The notes under the pieces: generated by a model
Told to the model about the DNA's origin: nothing
What the model saw: the letters and a program-made list of their open reading frames with translations, nothing else
The model's database searches: none
Made by a program: the position numbers and the translations under genes
Part shown: in pieces, positions 41,101 to 50,364 of the stretch
How the letters are laid out: each line of letters begins with the position of its first letter
How positions within the stretch are numbered: position 1 is the first letter of the stretch
Origin: Planctomycetota bacterium
Lineage (GTDB): Bacteria > Planctomycetota > Planctomycetia > Pirellulales > Pirellulaceae
Length of the DNA: 64,000 nt
Reading direction: 5' to 3'
Assembly: GCA_016872775.1 (NCBI GenBank)
Contig: VGZA01000003.1
Coordinates: forward strand, 62,001 to 126,000

Positions 41101-43914
41101 TATCCCGCCGGCGAGCAGTTTGAGCGGTTCAATCCACAATGGCTGCATCAACGGCTGATGGCGAATTCCGAATATCGGCTCCGATTCGCCGATATCGTTC
41201 AACGAACATTCTCGACGGGTGGCGCCTTGGAGGTTGCCAGTTCCCAAGCACGCTGGCAAGCTCAGATGGACGTGCTGGCGTTGCCGATCGTAGGCGAGTC
41301 GCTCCGTTGGGGCGATGCGAAACGGCCCGATAGCCCGTTGACCGACCAAGATTGGCTCCAAGCCGCCAGCAACACGCGCGACGGTTTTCTGGCGAATCGT
41401 AATTCGATCGTATTGCAACAGTTCCGAGACGTTGGCCTGCTGCCAGCTCTGGCGGCTCCCGATTTGCTTGTCGATGGACAACCGAGCCAAGGAGGTCGGA
41501 TCGACGCCGGGAGCATCTTGCGGTTCGCCGCCGCCGATGGCCTCGTCTATTACTCGAACGACGGCTCGGATCCGCGACTCATCGGCGGCGACCTGGATAG
41601 CAACGCGCTGGTGTTTGATCCTGGCAGCAGTACGGATACCTTGGTCGCCTTGGACTCCCGTTGGAGCTACTACGATCAACCGACAGCCCTCCCTTCGAAC
41701 TGGCACAATGACACTTTCGATGATTCTTTCTGGCCTACCGGTGTCGGAGAATTCGGCTACGGAGACGGTGACGAAAACACGGTCTTGAGCTTTGGAGCTG
41801 ATCCGAATAGCAAGCCGATTTCGACCTACTTCCGCTCCCAATTCTCCCTGACCGATCCCGACCAGCTGGTCGGAGTCACTCTGCGACTGAAACGCGACGA
41901 CGGTGCCATCATTTATATCAACGGGGCCGAAGCCGGTCGAAGCAATATGTCGGCTGGCCCAGTGGACTCGCAAACGCCCGCCGCAAGCGTTGTCGGGGGC
42001 AGCAACGAGTCGCACTATTTCGAAATTTCGATCGATCCCATGCTGTTACGCGCCGGCGGGAACTTGATTGCCGTTGAAGTCCATCAAGTTTCTGCTCAAA
42101 GCAGCGATGTGAGTTTTCAAGCAGAGCTGCTGGCAAATCGACAGACCAACCCCGGTATTGTTCTGCAAGGGTCGAACCATATCGTCGCCCGGCAGCGGGA
42201 TGTCGCCGGACAATGGTCGGCGGCCTCCGAAGGTCAATTTATCGTGGCGGAACCGGCGTCCGCCAATAACCTGGTGATAACCGAGCTGATGTACAACCCG
42301 CCCGCTGCCACCGCTGGTGAGCCGGTCACCGATAAAGAAAATTTTGAGTTCATTGAACTGCGTAACATCGGACCGAACACGATCGATCTGACAGGCGTCC
42401 GATTCACGGCGGGAATTTCGTACGATTTCTCCACGGCCAGCGTCCGTTCGCTGGCGCCAGGCCAACATCTGGTGCTCGCCCGCAACCTGTCGGCGTTCCA
42501 GGGTCGGTATGGCAAAGATCCTCTTGTCGGAGGCACCTACGAACTTTCAACCAGCAATAGCCTCAGTAATGGGGGCGAGCTGATGACATTGGTCGATGCC
42601 CATGACCAGGTCATCAAGTCGTTCACCTACGACGATGACCCAACGACCACTCCTCCCTGGCCAACCACGCCAGACGGACAAGGGTTCTCTCTCAGCATCC
42701 GCCGCACGACAAAAAATTACAACGCGCCCGCGAGCTGGCGAGCGAGTTATCGCCGGTTGGGGACGCCGGGGTTCGAAGAAAATGACTATCCGGACGGCCT
42801 GACCTTGTCGGACGATATCGTCGCGGAGAACGCCGCGGATGCTATCATCGGAACTCTGGTAGCTGCGGATCCAAACAGTGTGGATTCCCACAGCTACACA
42901 ATTCGGCCCGACAGCGACGGGACGAGCTTCACCATTTCTGGCAATAAGCTGCTCGTTGGATCAGTACCACTCGACTACGAAACTGGATCGACGCGAACCG
43001 TTACCGTTCGCGCAACGGATCCGGGTGGGCTGTTTATCGACAAGTCGTTCACCATCCGTGTGACCAACGTCAACGAGGCGGCTCACAACGTCGCGCTCAG
43101 CAACGATCACCTGGAAGAGAATATTTCCGGGATTGTTGTCGGCAACCTCTCCGCCAGCGATCCGGAATCCAACGACACGCATACATTCACGGTTGACGAC
43201 GATCGTTTTGAAGTGGTTGGCAGTGAATTGCGGCTGCGAGCCGATAAGTCGGTGACGCAGAATGCTGGACCTTCGCTCGTGATCTTCGTAACGGCGGTCG
43301 ATTCGGGCACTCCGCAACGCGCCGCCGAGTTTCAAATCACTTTGAACGTCGATGCCAACCCCTTCCCATGGCACAACAGGAAACTTCCACTTGACGTCGA
43401 TGATGACGGCAATATCCTGCCCGCGGACGCGATCAGAATTATCAACGAGCTGAATCGCCCGTTTACTTCGCGGGAAAATCTGCTGCCGCCGACGCGCCCC
43501 CAATCGGTCATCGATCGATTTTACGATGTCGTTGCGGATGGCCTCGTGGTTCCCTTCGATGCACTCCGGGTCATTAACCACCTTAACCACTCGCCGGACC
43601 CCGAGGGCGAATCGACGATTCTCCGTCGATGGGAGGGAGCCAATGCCTGGAACACTCTATCCGTGTCGCGCGGCACAATCGATGTTCAATCCGCTCGATC
43701 GGAAAGGCAGTCCGTTCTTACGCTGGGATCGGGCCGGGAATCCTACCTCGGCTTGATGTCGATTCTGTTCGTGACACCAACCACTCAGGTGTTGATGTTC
43801 CCCGGCCGCAGCGCGATCGTGGAAAACGTCCAATATGGGTTGGAGGATTTGCGTCAAAGCACCGTCATCCGCGACAGATTGGATGATCACATTGCCGATT
43901 GGCAGGACTTGTAG
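38143..43914 (+). CDS. giant LEPR-XLL surface protein with LTD, PA14-like, CotH, cadherin and dockerin-like domains
   Basis: A 1,923-residue protein. Residues 30-45 contain FETLERRAML, the planctomycete LEPR-XLL motif thought to mark exported giant proteins. In order: lamin-tail domain (about 48-150), PA14-like region (about 225-390; GGLWSFGVNSDDGFALRL), chitobiase-like C-terminal module (about 560-640; SEIRYTLDGSAPSQSHG), CotH kinase domain (about 680-1050; FKKIDLRTAQNYSWS, then YFQHDAEHTLRN), second chitobiase-like module, second lamin-tail domain (about 1370-1510), two cadherin-like repeats (about 1550-1740; VAENAADAIIGTLVAADPNS), and two dockerin-like segments (LDVDDDGNILPADAIRIINE, and VPFDALRVINHLN). 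The CotH domain suggests protein phosphorylation of secreted targets. The role is unknown; surface attachment is likely. Confidence 0.9.
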   Translation: MPTNFRFRRKARTKQTDDAPSSNVRSIRRRAMNFETLERRAMLDGTPVISEILASNGGGIVDEDGDSSDWVEIYNPTGATVDLEGWHLTDDRNDLNQWTFPTLSLQPEAFVTVFASGKNRAVAGGQLHTNFRLSGAGEYLALVTPGQEIASEFAPTFPQQVTDISYGLVFNAQSFIAANSDVQYLVPGDATLGDQWTEVDFPATGWASGKTGIGFGVLQPGFSVTYVTAAAPVNDLNAARDLLADPNLQLSRVDTNAPVINYLANGGGGNFGDDLPFPTQEIGQDFDDFVVQASATIVIPQGGLWSFGVNSDDGFALRLQRGNHVLTSEYFSPRPAFDTIAVLDVPEAGTWEASLIMYERGGGASVEFFAAPGKHPTFSPGNFALVGDTQRGGLEAFSTVVPGSGAVVETDVDSSMLGVNASILTRIPFTVADPDSIDTLTLKMRYNDGFVAYLNGVEVVRRNAPASLRFDSSATAARDLQQSLNPESISLTAHRALLLAGWNILAIQGLNASPSDSSFLLLPTLTGTSLQLDQQRYFAAPTPNDPNSAASLGIVSQVQASVPAGFYNDAIAVTLSSADAGSEIRYTLDGSAPSQSHGQVYSSPVSIDSTTVLRAAAFRTDYITLPGITRTYLYLEDVIHQSANGAPPPGWPSNWGNNTVDYGMDPDRLQAEGADRVKQALLALPTLTISTDLENLFDPARGIYANAYGSGRGWERPAAFELLNPDGSPGFQVNAGLRIRGGYSRSGNNPKHAFRLFFRGEYGNASLDYPLFGTEGVSSFKKIDLRTAQNYSWSFGGDPSNTMLEDNFARETQRDLGQPYTRSRWYHLYLNGQYWGLFQTQERAEAEFAASYFGGSAANYDVVKAESGPYIITATDGNLEAFRRLWKAAVAGFDSNADYFRIQGKNPDGTDNSQFEVLLDVDNLATYMIDILYGGNLDAPISNFLGNTAVNNFFAIRDRTGRQGFRYFQHDAEHTLRNLGENRNGPYPAGEQFERFNPQWLHQRLMANSEYRLRFADIVQRTFSTGGALEVASSQARWQAQMDVLALPIVGESLRWGDAKRPDSPLTDQDWLQAASNTRDGFLANRNSIVLQQFRDVGLLPALAAPDLLVDGQPSQGGRIDAGSILRFAAADGLVYYSNDGSDPRLIGGDLDSNALVFDPGSSTDTLVALDSRWSYYDQPTALPSNWHNDTFDDSFWPTGVGEFGYGDGDENTVLSFGADPNSKPISTYFRSQFSLTDPDQLVGVTLRLKRDDGAIIYINGAEAGRSNMSAGPVDSQTPAASVVGGSNESHYFEISIDPMLLRAGGNLIAVEVHQVSAQSSDVSFQAELLANRQTNPGIVLQGSNHIVARQRDVAGQWSAASEGQFIVAEPASANNLVITELMYNPPAATAGEPVTDKENFEFIELRNIGPNTIDLTGVRFTAGISYDFSTASVRSLAPGQHLVLARNLSAFQGRYGKDPLVGGTYELSTSNSLSNGGELMTLVDAHDQVIKSFTYDDDPTTTPPWPTTPDGQGFSLSIRRTTKNYNAPASWRASYRRLGTPGFEENDYPDGLTLSDDIVAENAADAIIGTLVAADPNSVDSHSYTIRPDSDGTSFTISGNKLLVGSVPLDYETGSTRTVTVRATDPGGLFIDKSFTIRVTNVNEAAHNVALSNDHLEENISGIVVGNLSASDPESNDTHTFTVDDDRFEVVGSELRLRADKSVTQNAGPSLVIFVTAVDSGTPQRAAEFQITLNVDANPFPWHNRKLPLDVDDDGNILPADAIRIINELNRPFTSRENLLPPTRPQSVIDRFYDVVADGLVVPFDALRVINHLNHSPDPEGESTILRRWEGANAWNTLSVSRGTIDVQSARSERQSVLTLGSGRESYLGLMSILFVTPTTQVLMFPGRSAIVENVQYGLEDLRQSTVIRDRLDDHIADWQDL

Positions 43915-44023
43915 CCTGGAAGGGTGGGAGGACCTCGTACTCGATGGCGTCCAGTGCCACGCTTCATTCCACAGGATCGATCGAGCCAGCATCAAGAAGC
44001 TTGCACGGTCCTGATCGCACCAT

Positions 44024-44050
44024 GCGAGTACGAGTGCGAGTAGGAGTACC
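44024..44050 (+). repeat. imperfect GAGTAC-type hexamer repeat
   Basis: GCGAGTACGAGTGCGAGTAG followed by GAGTACC is a short run of (CGAGTA)n-like hexamers. An inverted partner CTCGTACTCG lies at 43934-43943 and matches CGAGTACGAG at 44025-44034 perfectly over ten bases. The two flank the intergenic space between two convergent genes. Confidence 0.6.
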
Positions 44051-44106
44051 CCTTCGCTGAGTACGAGAATCGATAGTCCGAACGGCAGTTGCGCTGGTTC
44101 GAATCC

Positions 44107-45273
44107 TCAGATTCCCTGCAGAGCATTTTGCAGGGTCCCCAGGTAGAACATGAAAAGGCGAATAATCAGGAAGATGATGAACGTCGCAACACATCCCCAG
44201 ATGCCGAACGTGGCGAAGGTAGTGAGTACCTTCGTGGCGGTTTCGGCGCGCTGGGAATACTCGTCCGAGAGATGGATCATCGACTCCGACAGCCGTCCGG
44301 AGATTTCGGCGGTTTCCAGCATGTTCAAGAACTCGGCGGAAAACTGCCTGGTATCCCGCAGGGCCTGGTGGAATTCGAACCCTGCCACAATCGACTCATC
44401 GACCTGTTTTGCCACGGCCAGAAAATGAGGCATCGCGGAACTGCGCAGGGCCATGCGGATTGAGCCTCGAGCATCAACACCCGATTCGAGCGCCATCGAG
44501 AGCGTCCAGGTCAGCCGCGCCAGCGCCATTGTCTCGATCGTGTTGCCGATGTAAGGGATTCGCAACACCATTCGCAGCGGGACGTCGCCGAACCACTGTC
44601 GCCTGATGGCGAAGTAGGCCAGCATGGCGCCGGCCACGATCGTAGCGACGATCCCGATGTAGGCAATCAGTCCGGAGTTTCCCAGCAGGCCGAAGCCGAG
44701 GATATCGATTGCCTCTCCGCCAAAGGCGGGAACGACCTCGCCCAGGAACCAGATCAGGAACCCGACGATGAAGGTGGCGGCGGCCAGTTGCATCATCGGC
44801 CAGGCGATGCCGGAAATGAACGTGCGCTTCAGGCGGGACATGTGGTCGAAATGTTCCGCCAGTCGCTCGAGCACCTGTTCCAGCCGACCGGTCTTCTCAC
44901 CAACCTCCACAAGTTCCCGCACCATGGGTGGAAACAGTTCCCCCTGGGCGTTCATCGCTTCGGCCATCGTGTCGCCGCGGGAGACACGCTCGAGAATGTT
45001 CTGGTACGACGAGCGGAACCGATCCGGCGCGCGTTTGGCCTCCATCTCCCAGAATTTTCGCACATCGATTCCCGAGTGGATCGCGGTGGATGCCCGCCGG
45101 AGGAACGGGAGCAGATATCGCAGTCCCATGCGCGGTCGAAAAATGTCGGCGATCAGCTCCAGTGCTGTACGGCCGGATATTCGGGCAGCCATTTCGGCCG
45201 AAGTCGGATTGGGCCGGGAATTTTGTTCCCCGTTCTGTCCGAAGGCGGAAGCCTGACCCTGCGATTCGCTCAT
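44107..45273 (-). CDS. type II secretion system F-like inner membrane protein
   Basis: A 388-residue protein with two T2SF (GspF/PilC) domains: about 70-200 (RRASTAIHSGIDVRKFWEME, then VGEKTGRLEQVLERLAEHFD) and about 245-375 (ARLTWTLSMALESGVDARGS, then ETAEISGRLSESM). Hydrophobic segments lie near 160-195, 205-230 and 350-380. GspF/PilC forms the membrane platform of type II secretion and type IV pili. The first 65 residues are charged and low-complexity. No GspE, GspG or pilin gene adjoins it, so it may serve a dispersed pilus or secretion machine. The gene is divergent from tyrA. Confidence 0.88.
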   Translation of the reverse strand: MSESQGQASAFGQNGEQNSRPNPTSAEMAARISGRTALELIADIFRPRMGLRYLLPFLRRASTAIHSGIDVRKFWEMEAKRAPDRFRSSYQNILERVSRGDTMAEAMNAQGELFPPMVRELVEVGEKTGRLEQVLERLAEHFDHMSRLKRTFISGIAWPMMQLAAATFIVGFLIWFLGEVVPAFGGEAIDILGFGLLGNSGLIAYIGIVATIVAGAMLAYFAIRRQWFGDVPLRMVLRIPYIGNTIETMALARLTWTLSMALESGVDARGSIRMALRSSAMPHFLAVAKQVDESIVAGFEFHQALRDTRQFSAEFLNMLETAEISGRLSESMIHLSDEYSQRAETATKVLTTFATFGIWGCVATFIIFLIIRLFMFYLGTLQNALQGI

Positions 45274-45503
45274 GACTCCCCACTCCTGGCCGAAACTGCC
45301 GATGATCCGGGAATTTGTGTCCTACGGTAATTCGGCCTCAGCTGCTTCAGCTTAGAACCGGCCTCAGGGAAATGAAAGGGGCGCGGGGTGCCGGACGGCG
45401 GGATTCGGGCTGCCCCCGCCTCAACCGAATCGTCGTCTGATAGAATCGGGCCCGACACCTTTCCGCGGCGAAACCTTGCCGCAGCGGAGCATTCTCAGCC
45501 CCT

Positions 45504-46388
45504 ATGTCGCAGAAGACCGTTTGGGATACCGTGGTGATTGTGGGGGTCGGCCTCATTGGGGGTTCGATCGGCCAGGCGCTGCGCAAACGCAAATTGGCTC
45601 GGCAGGTACTCGGCGTCGGTCGTCGTCCCGCCGTCCTGCGAACGGCGGTGGCGCGAAACGCGATCGACCAGGCCAGCCCCGACCTGGAGGCCGCAGTCCG
45701 GGATGCCGATCTGGTTATCGTTTGTACACCGTTGGCGACGATCTGCAAAACGGTCCAGGCGGTAAGGAAATCGTGCCGCGCCGATACCTTAATCACGGAT
45801 GTTGGCAGCACGAAGGCCAGTATTGTAGGCGGAGTGGAATCGGCCGCAGGCAGATCGCGGTCCGCGGTGCTCGGCACTTTTGTCGGCAGTCATCCCATTG
45901 CCGGAAGCGACAAATCAGGGGTCGAATTCGCCGATCCCGATTTGTTTGACGGGCGCATGACGATCGTGACGCCGCCATCCGCGGCTTCCTTTCTGGCGGC
46001 GCACGCGGATTCTGTGGAGCAGGTATGCGACTTTTGGAGAAGTTTAGGTTCGCGTTTGGCGCTGATGACGCCGGAAGCGCACGATGAAGCATTGGCCGCG
46101 ACCAGCCATTTACCGCACCTGGTCGCATCGGCATTGGCCGGCGACACGCCCCTGGAATTGCGCGAGTTCGTGGGGCCGGGTTGGCGCGATACGACGCGAA
46201 TCGCGGCGGCCGATTCTTCGCTCTGGACCGAAATCCTGATCGACAACGGTCGGTTCACTCTACAGGCACTGGATCGCCTGGTGAAGCGTTTGAAGGCCTT
46301 CCGTTCGGCGATTGGAAAACTGAATTCGGACGAACTGCAGCACCTCTTGCACGAGGGAAAAACCAGCCGTGACGCTATGGGAAATTGA
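45504..46388 (+). CDS. tyrA: prephenate dehydrogenase
   Basis: A 294-residue TyrA-type enzyme converting prephenate to 4-hydroxyphenylpyruvate with NAD(P). The Rossmann motif is [11 protein letters not shown] (residues about 13-23); [21 protein letters not shown] and [18 protein letters not shown] follow, the last with the catalytic His. Then comes the helical dimerisation domain ([16 protein letters not shown]). There is no chorismate mutase domain and no ACT domain. The last 20 bases overlap purL, so translation of the two genes is probably linked despite unrelated pathways. Confidence 0.93.
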   Translation: MSQKTVWDTVVIVGVGLIGGSIGQALRKRKLARQVLGVGRRPAVLRTAVARNAIDQASPDLEAAVRDADLVIVCTPLATICKTVQAVRKSCRADTLITDVGSTKASIVGGVESAAGRSRSAVLGTFVGSHPIAGSDKSGVEFADPDLFDGRMTIVTPPSAASFLAAHADSVEQVCDFWRSLGSRLALMTPEAHDEALAATSHLPHLVASALAGDTPLELREFVGPGWRDTTRIAAADSSLWTEILIDNGRFTLQALDRLVKRLKAFRSAIGKLNSDELQHLLHEGKTSRDAMGN

Positions 46389-49314
46389 CGTTTATCCCGC
46401 CAAGGGCCAGCCCGATCTGCTGGGTCGCAATGCACTGTCGGCGGCCAGGGATTTTCCATTCGGGCACGCACTGCGTCTGCAGGCCGCGCAAGGATATCTG
46501 CTGCAGGGGGGCGTGAACGAGCAGCGGATCCGGGCGATCTTGAACGACCTGCTGGTGGACGCCGTGGTGGAAAACGCGGTCATTGCGCCGACCGGCGATC
46601 CCGCGTTGGTCAGACCGCCTGGGGACTTTCCGTTCCTAGTGCACGTATTGCCCAAGCCGGGCGTCATGGATCCGGTCGCTCAAAGCGCGCTGCAGGTGAT
46701 CCAATCGCGCGGGGAGGCCGTGGATGCGGTGCGCACCATGCGCAAATACTGGATCGGCGGCATCGACGAGCAGCAACTACGCTTGCTATGCGGCAAAGTC
46801 CTTGCCAACGATTCGATCGAGCAAGTCATTGTCGGCCCGCTGTTGTTGCGGCAGTTGGAATCGGCGTCGCCCTCCAAATTCACGCGGATCGTCGTACCGA
46901 TTCGAGGACTAGACGATGCCCAACTGATGGAACTCAGCAGGACCGGACAACTCTATTTGACGCTCGTGGAAATGCGTACGATCCAGCAGCACTTCCGCCA
47001 GCTCGATCGGGACCCAACCGACATCGAACTGGAGTCGATCGCGCAGACCTGGAGCGAACATTGCAGCCACAAGACGCTGGCCGGGCGGATCGCCTACCGC
47101 GACGAGAACGGCGAGCGGACATTTCAAAATATGCTCAAGGAGACAATCTTCGCGGCCACGCACACGCTGCGCCAGCGCATGTTAGAAAACGACTGGTGCG
47201 TCAGCGTTTTCAAGGACAACGCCGGGATCGTGCGCTTCGACGAGAACTTCAACGTGGTATTCAAGGTCGAAACGCACAATCATCCGTCGGCGATCGAGCC
47301 GTACGGGGGTGCGAATACGGGCATCGGTGGCGTAATCCGCGACCCGCTGGGAACGGGGCTGGGCGCCAAACCTGTCTGCAACACGGACGTTTTCTGTTTT
47401 GCGCCACCCGATACCCCATCCGAGGATCTGCCACCCGGCACATTGCATCCCCGTCGCATCATGAAAGGGGTCGTGGCCGGAGTGCGGGATTATGGAAATC
47501 GCATGGGTATTCCGACCGTCAATGGCGCGATCTATTTTGATCCGCGCTACCTGGGCAACCCGCTCGTCTATTGCGGCAACGTGGGGATCATTCCGCGCGA
47601 CAAGTCTTTCAAAAAAGCGCAGGCGGGCGACTGGATCGTGGCGATCGGCGGCCGCACGGGCCGGGACGGCATCCATGGAGCGACCTTCAGTTCGGCCGAA
47701 TTGACGAGCGAAAGCGAGTCGATTTCCGGCGGTGCGGTTCAGATCGGCAACGCGATCATGGAAAAAATGGTGCTGGATGTACTGCTGGCCGCGCGCGACC
47801 GGGGGCTGTTTAGCGCGGTCACCGACTGCGGAGCGGGCGGCTTCTCGAGTGCGGTGGGCGAGATGGGCGAGGAGATCGGCGCCGAAGTCTGGCTGAACAA
47901 CGCCCCACTTAAATACGAGGGACTCTCCTATGCCGAGATCTGGATCTCCGAGGCCCAGGAACGGATGGTGCTTTCCGTGCCACCAGAGTCATGGCCGGAA
48001 TTCCACGCATTGTGCGCCGCGGAAGATGTGGAAGCGACGATCCTGGGCCGGTTCGTTCCCACGGGTCGCTTGAAGCTGCTGTACGAAGGCCAGGAAGTGG
48101 GCGACTTGAGCATGGAATTCCTGCATGGCGGTCGGCCCCCCGTGGTCCGGGATGCGGTCTATCAGCCGCCGACCGTCGAGCCGTTGCGCGACGCCGGCGG
48201 CGGGCCGGCAGCGGACGGCATGAATAGCCTGGCAGATGCACTGCCGAAGATCCTGGCGTCGTTGAACGTCGCCAGCAAGGAGTGGGTGATCCGCCAGTAC
48301 GATCACGAAGTACAGGCGGGCAGCGTCATCAAACCGCTGGTCGGCGTCCAGAATGACGGCCCCAGCGACGCGGCGGTCATCCGACCGATCCTCAACTCCC
48401 AGCGCGGCCTGGTGATCGCCTGCGGCATGAATCCGCGGTACGGCGACTTCGATCCGTATCATATGGCGGCCAGCGCCATCGACGAAGCGATCCGCAACTG
48501 CATTGCGGTCGGCGCCGATCCCGGCCGAATCGCGATCCTCGACAATTTCTGCTGGGGCCATACCGATCGCCCCGAAACGTTGGGATCCCTGGTCCGCGCC
48601 GCGCTGGCCTGCCACGACATCGCCATTGCGTACGGCACGCCGTTCATCAGCGGTAAGGATAGCCTGAACAACGAATTCAGCTACCTGGATAACGGACAGA
48701 AGCGGACGATCGCCATCCCGGCGACACTGTTGATCAGCGCCCTGGGGCAGGTGGACGATATCCGGAAATGTGTGACGATGGATATCAAGCGGGCTGGAAA
48801 CCCGCTTTATGTGGTCGGCTCGACCTACGACGAATTGGGCGGTTCGCATTACGCGTTGGTCCGCGGCCTATCGGGAGGGCAAGTGCCACGAGTGCGCACG
48901 GAAACAGCGCGACGGACTTTCGAATGCCTGCACCGCGCGATGCACAGCGGATCGGTCCGATCGTGCCACGACGCCAGCGAAGGCGGGCTGGCGGTGGCGG
49001 TCGCCGAAATGTGCTTCGCCGGCGGCCTCGGCGCGGAACTGCAGCTCGAAAAAGCCGACTACCAGCCGGGGGAATCTTCGAACTATCGCGCTGTGGCGCT
49101 ACTGTACTCCGAGTCCAATTCGCGCTTCGTGGTCGAGGTCGACGCGGAGCGGCAGACTGAATTCGAAGCGGCGATGGCGGGCGTGGCGGCGAAGTGCGTG
49201 GGACGCGTGACCGCGGCGCCCGAATTAAAGATCGACCTGCCCGTCAGCGGCTACGATTTTTGCTGGGATCTGGCATCCTTGAAGGAAGCCTGGCAGGCGC
49301 CTTTGCGCTGGTGA
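46369..49314 (+). CDS. purL: PurS-PurS-PurL fusion: phosphoribosylformylglycinamidine synthase
   Basis: A 981-residue FGAM synthase subunit converting FGAR to FGAM in purine synthesis. Residues about 1-85 and 90-180 each resemble PurS (second: [20 protein letters not shown], then [13 protein letters not shown]), giving a fused PurS pair. The PurL body follows with [48 protein letters not shown] and a second AIR-synthase-like half ([28 protein letters not shown]). Standalone PurL is about 740 residues. No glutaminase domain is present: purQ is the next gene. The GTG start lies inside tyrA, preceded by GAGGG. Confidence 0.95.
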   Translation: MTLWEIDVYPAKGQPDLLGRNALSAARDFPFGHALRLQAAQGYLLQGGVNEQRIRAILNDLLVDAVVENAVIAPTGDPALVRPPGDFPFLVHVLPKPGVMDPVAQSALQVIQSRGEAVDAVRTMRKYWIGGIDEQQLRLLCGKVLANDSIEQVIVGPLLLRQLESASPSKFTRIVVPIRGLDDAQLMELSRTGQLYLTLVEMRTIQQHFRQLDRDPTDIELESIAQTWSEHCSHKTLAGRIAYRDENGERTFQNMLKETIFAATHTLRQRMLENDWCVSVFKDNAGIVRFDENFNVVFKVETHNHPSAIEPYGGANTGIGGVIRDPLGTGLGAKPVCNTDVFCFAPPDTPSEDLPPGTLHPRRIMKGVVAGVRDYGNRMGIPTVNGAIYFDPRYLGNPLVYCGNVGIIPRDKSFKKAQAGDWIVAIGGRTGRDGIHGATFSSAELTSESESISGGAVQIGNAIMEKMVLDVLLAARDRGLFSAVTDCGAGGFSSAVGEMGEEIGAEVWLNNAPLKYEGLSYAEIWISEAQERMVLSVPPESWPEFHALCAAEDVEATILGRFVPTGRLKLLYEGQEVGDLSMEFLHGGRPPVVRDAVYQPPTVEPLRDAGGGPAADGMNSLADALPKILASLNVASKEWVIRQYDHEVQAGSVIKPLVGVQNDGPSDAAVIRPILNSQRGLVIACGMNPRYGDFDPYHMAASAIDEAIRNCIAVGADPGRIAILDNFCWGHTDRPETLGSLVRAALACHDIAIAYGTPFISGKDSLNNEFSYLDNGQKRTIAIPATLLISALGQVDDIRKCVTMDIKRAGNPLYVVGSTYDELGGSHYALVRGLSGGQVPRVRTETARRTFECLHRAMHSGSVRSCHDASEGGLAVAVAEMCFAGGLGAELQLEKADYQPGESSNYRAVALLYSESNSRFVVEVDAERQTEFEAAMAGVAAKCVGRVTAAPELKIDLPVSGYDFCWDLASLKEAWQAPLRW

Positions 49315-49368
49315 TCGCGGGGAGGATGCAATGACGACAGGCACGAACCTTGTGTTAATGGAGCAATT

Positions 49369-50148
49369 ATGGCTACGCCTCGCGTCCTGATCCTGCGCGC
49401 CCCGGGAACAAACTGCGATCAGGAGACCGCCTTCGCGTTCCAGCGATCCGGTGCGGAAGCGGAAATCCTGCACGTCAACCGGCTGCTCGAGGCGCCGCGC
49501 AGACTGGGTGACTTCCAGATCGTTTGCGTTCCGGGCGGCTTCAGCTACGGCGATGATCTTGCGGCCGGCCGTATTCTGGCCAGTCACATCCGCAGAAAAC
49601 TGGCGGATGAGTTGCGGGAATTCAAGGCCGCCGGAAAGCTGATCCTGGGAATCTGCAATGGATTCCAGGTGTTGATCAAGTCGGGCGTATTGCTGGCGGA
49701 TGACGCGCAGGGCATGCCGGCGACGCTGACGATGAACGAATCGGGAAAATACGAAGATCGCTGGGTGAACTTGATTGCCGACGGCTCGAAATGCGTTTTC
49801 CTGGAGGGGATCTCCGCGCTGACGCTGCCCCTGGCGCATGCCGAAGGCAAGTTCGTGGCGCGAAGCGATGCGATCCTGCAGTCGCTCGACGCGGCCGGAC
49901 AGCTCGTATTGCGCTACACGCGTTCGGATGGTCAGCCAGGTAACGACGTGCCCTATCCCCAGAATCCGAACGGATCCCAGGCCAACGTGGCGGGCATCTG
50001 CGATCCAAGCGGCCGGGTCTTCGGCCTGATGCCGCACCCGGAACGGTACATGGACCGGACACAGCATCCGCGCTGGACGCGCGGCGAGGGACACGATCCG
50101 GGCGACGGACTGCGCATTTTTGAAAACGCAGTGCGCTACCTGCGGTAG
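49369..50148 (+). CDS. purQ: FGAM synthase glutaminase subunit PurQ
   Basis: A 259-residue class I glutamine amidotransferase that releases ammonia for PurL. It begins PRVLILRAPGTNCDQETAFA. The catalytic Cys96 is in LGICNGFQVL, and the His/Glu pair is in GLMPHPERYMD. PGGFSYGDDLAAGRI is also diagnostic. The length is slightly above PurQ of Bacillus (227). It lies 54 bases after purL and completes the PurLQS-type complex. The convergent histidine kinase gene lies beyond a 216-base gap. Confidence 0.95.
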   Translation: MATPRVLILRAPGTNCDQETAFAFQRSGAEAEILHVNRLLEAPRRLGDFQIVCVPGGFSYGDDLAAGRILASHIRRKLADELREFKAAGKLILGICNGFQVLIKSGVLLADDAQGMPATLTMNESGKYEDRWVNLIADGSKCVFLEGISALTLPLAHAEGKFVARSDAILQSLDAAGQLVLRYTRSDGQPGNDVPYPQNPNGSQANVAGICDPSGRVFGLMPHPERYMDRTQHPRWTRGEGHDPGDGLRIFENAVRYLR

Positions 50149-50236
50149 ACGGATCGGCCCCGGCATGCGGTGACCGTCGAACGCGCAAGTCGTCATCTTC
50201 TCCGTCAGCAGCTCCGGCCTTATCCTTCTTGGTCTT

Positions 50237-50322
50237 CTCTGTGTACTCTGTGGTTGTTTGTACCTCCAGGTCGCCGCCCACGGAAATCGAAGACAACCAC
50301 AGAGAGTACAGAGGACACAGAG
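50237..50322. repeat. CACAGAG-type inverted repeat
   Basis: CTCTGTGTACTCTGTGGTTG at 50237-50256 faces ACAACCACAGAG (50293-50304) followed by AGTACAGAGGACACAGAG. A perfect 12-nt core (50246-50257 against 50293-50304) allows a hairpin with a 35-nt loop. The arms resemble the ACCACAGAG..ACACAGAG intergenic repeat known from several phyla, including PVC bacteria. It lies between the convergent purQ and histidine kinase genes and could end both transcripts. Confidence 0.75.
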
Positions 50323-50364
50323 TGGCCCTCCGAAGCTCCTGGATGCATCGTGGAACCGGCCGCA

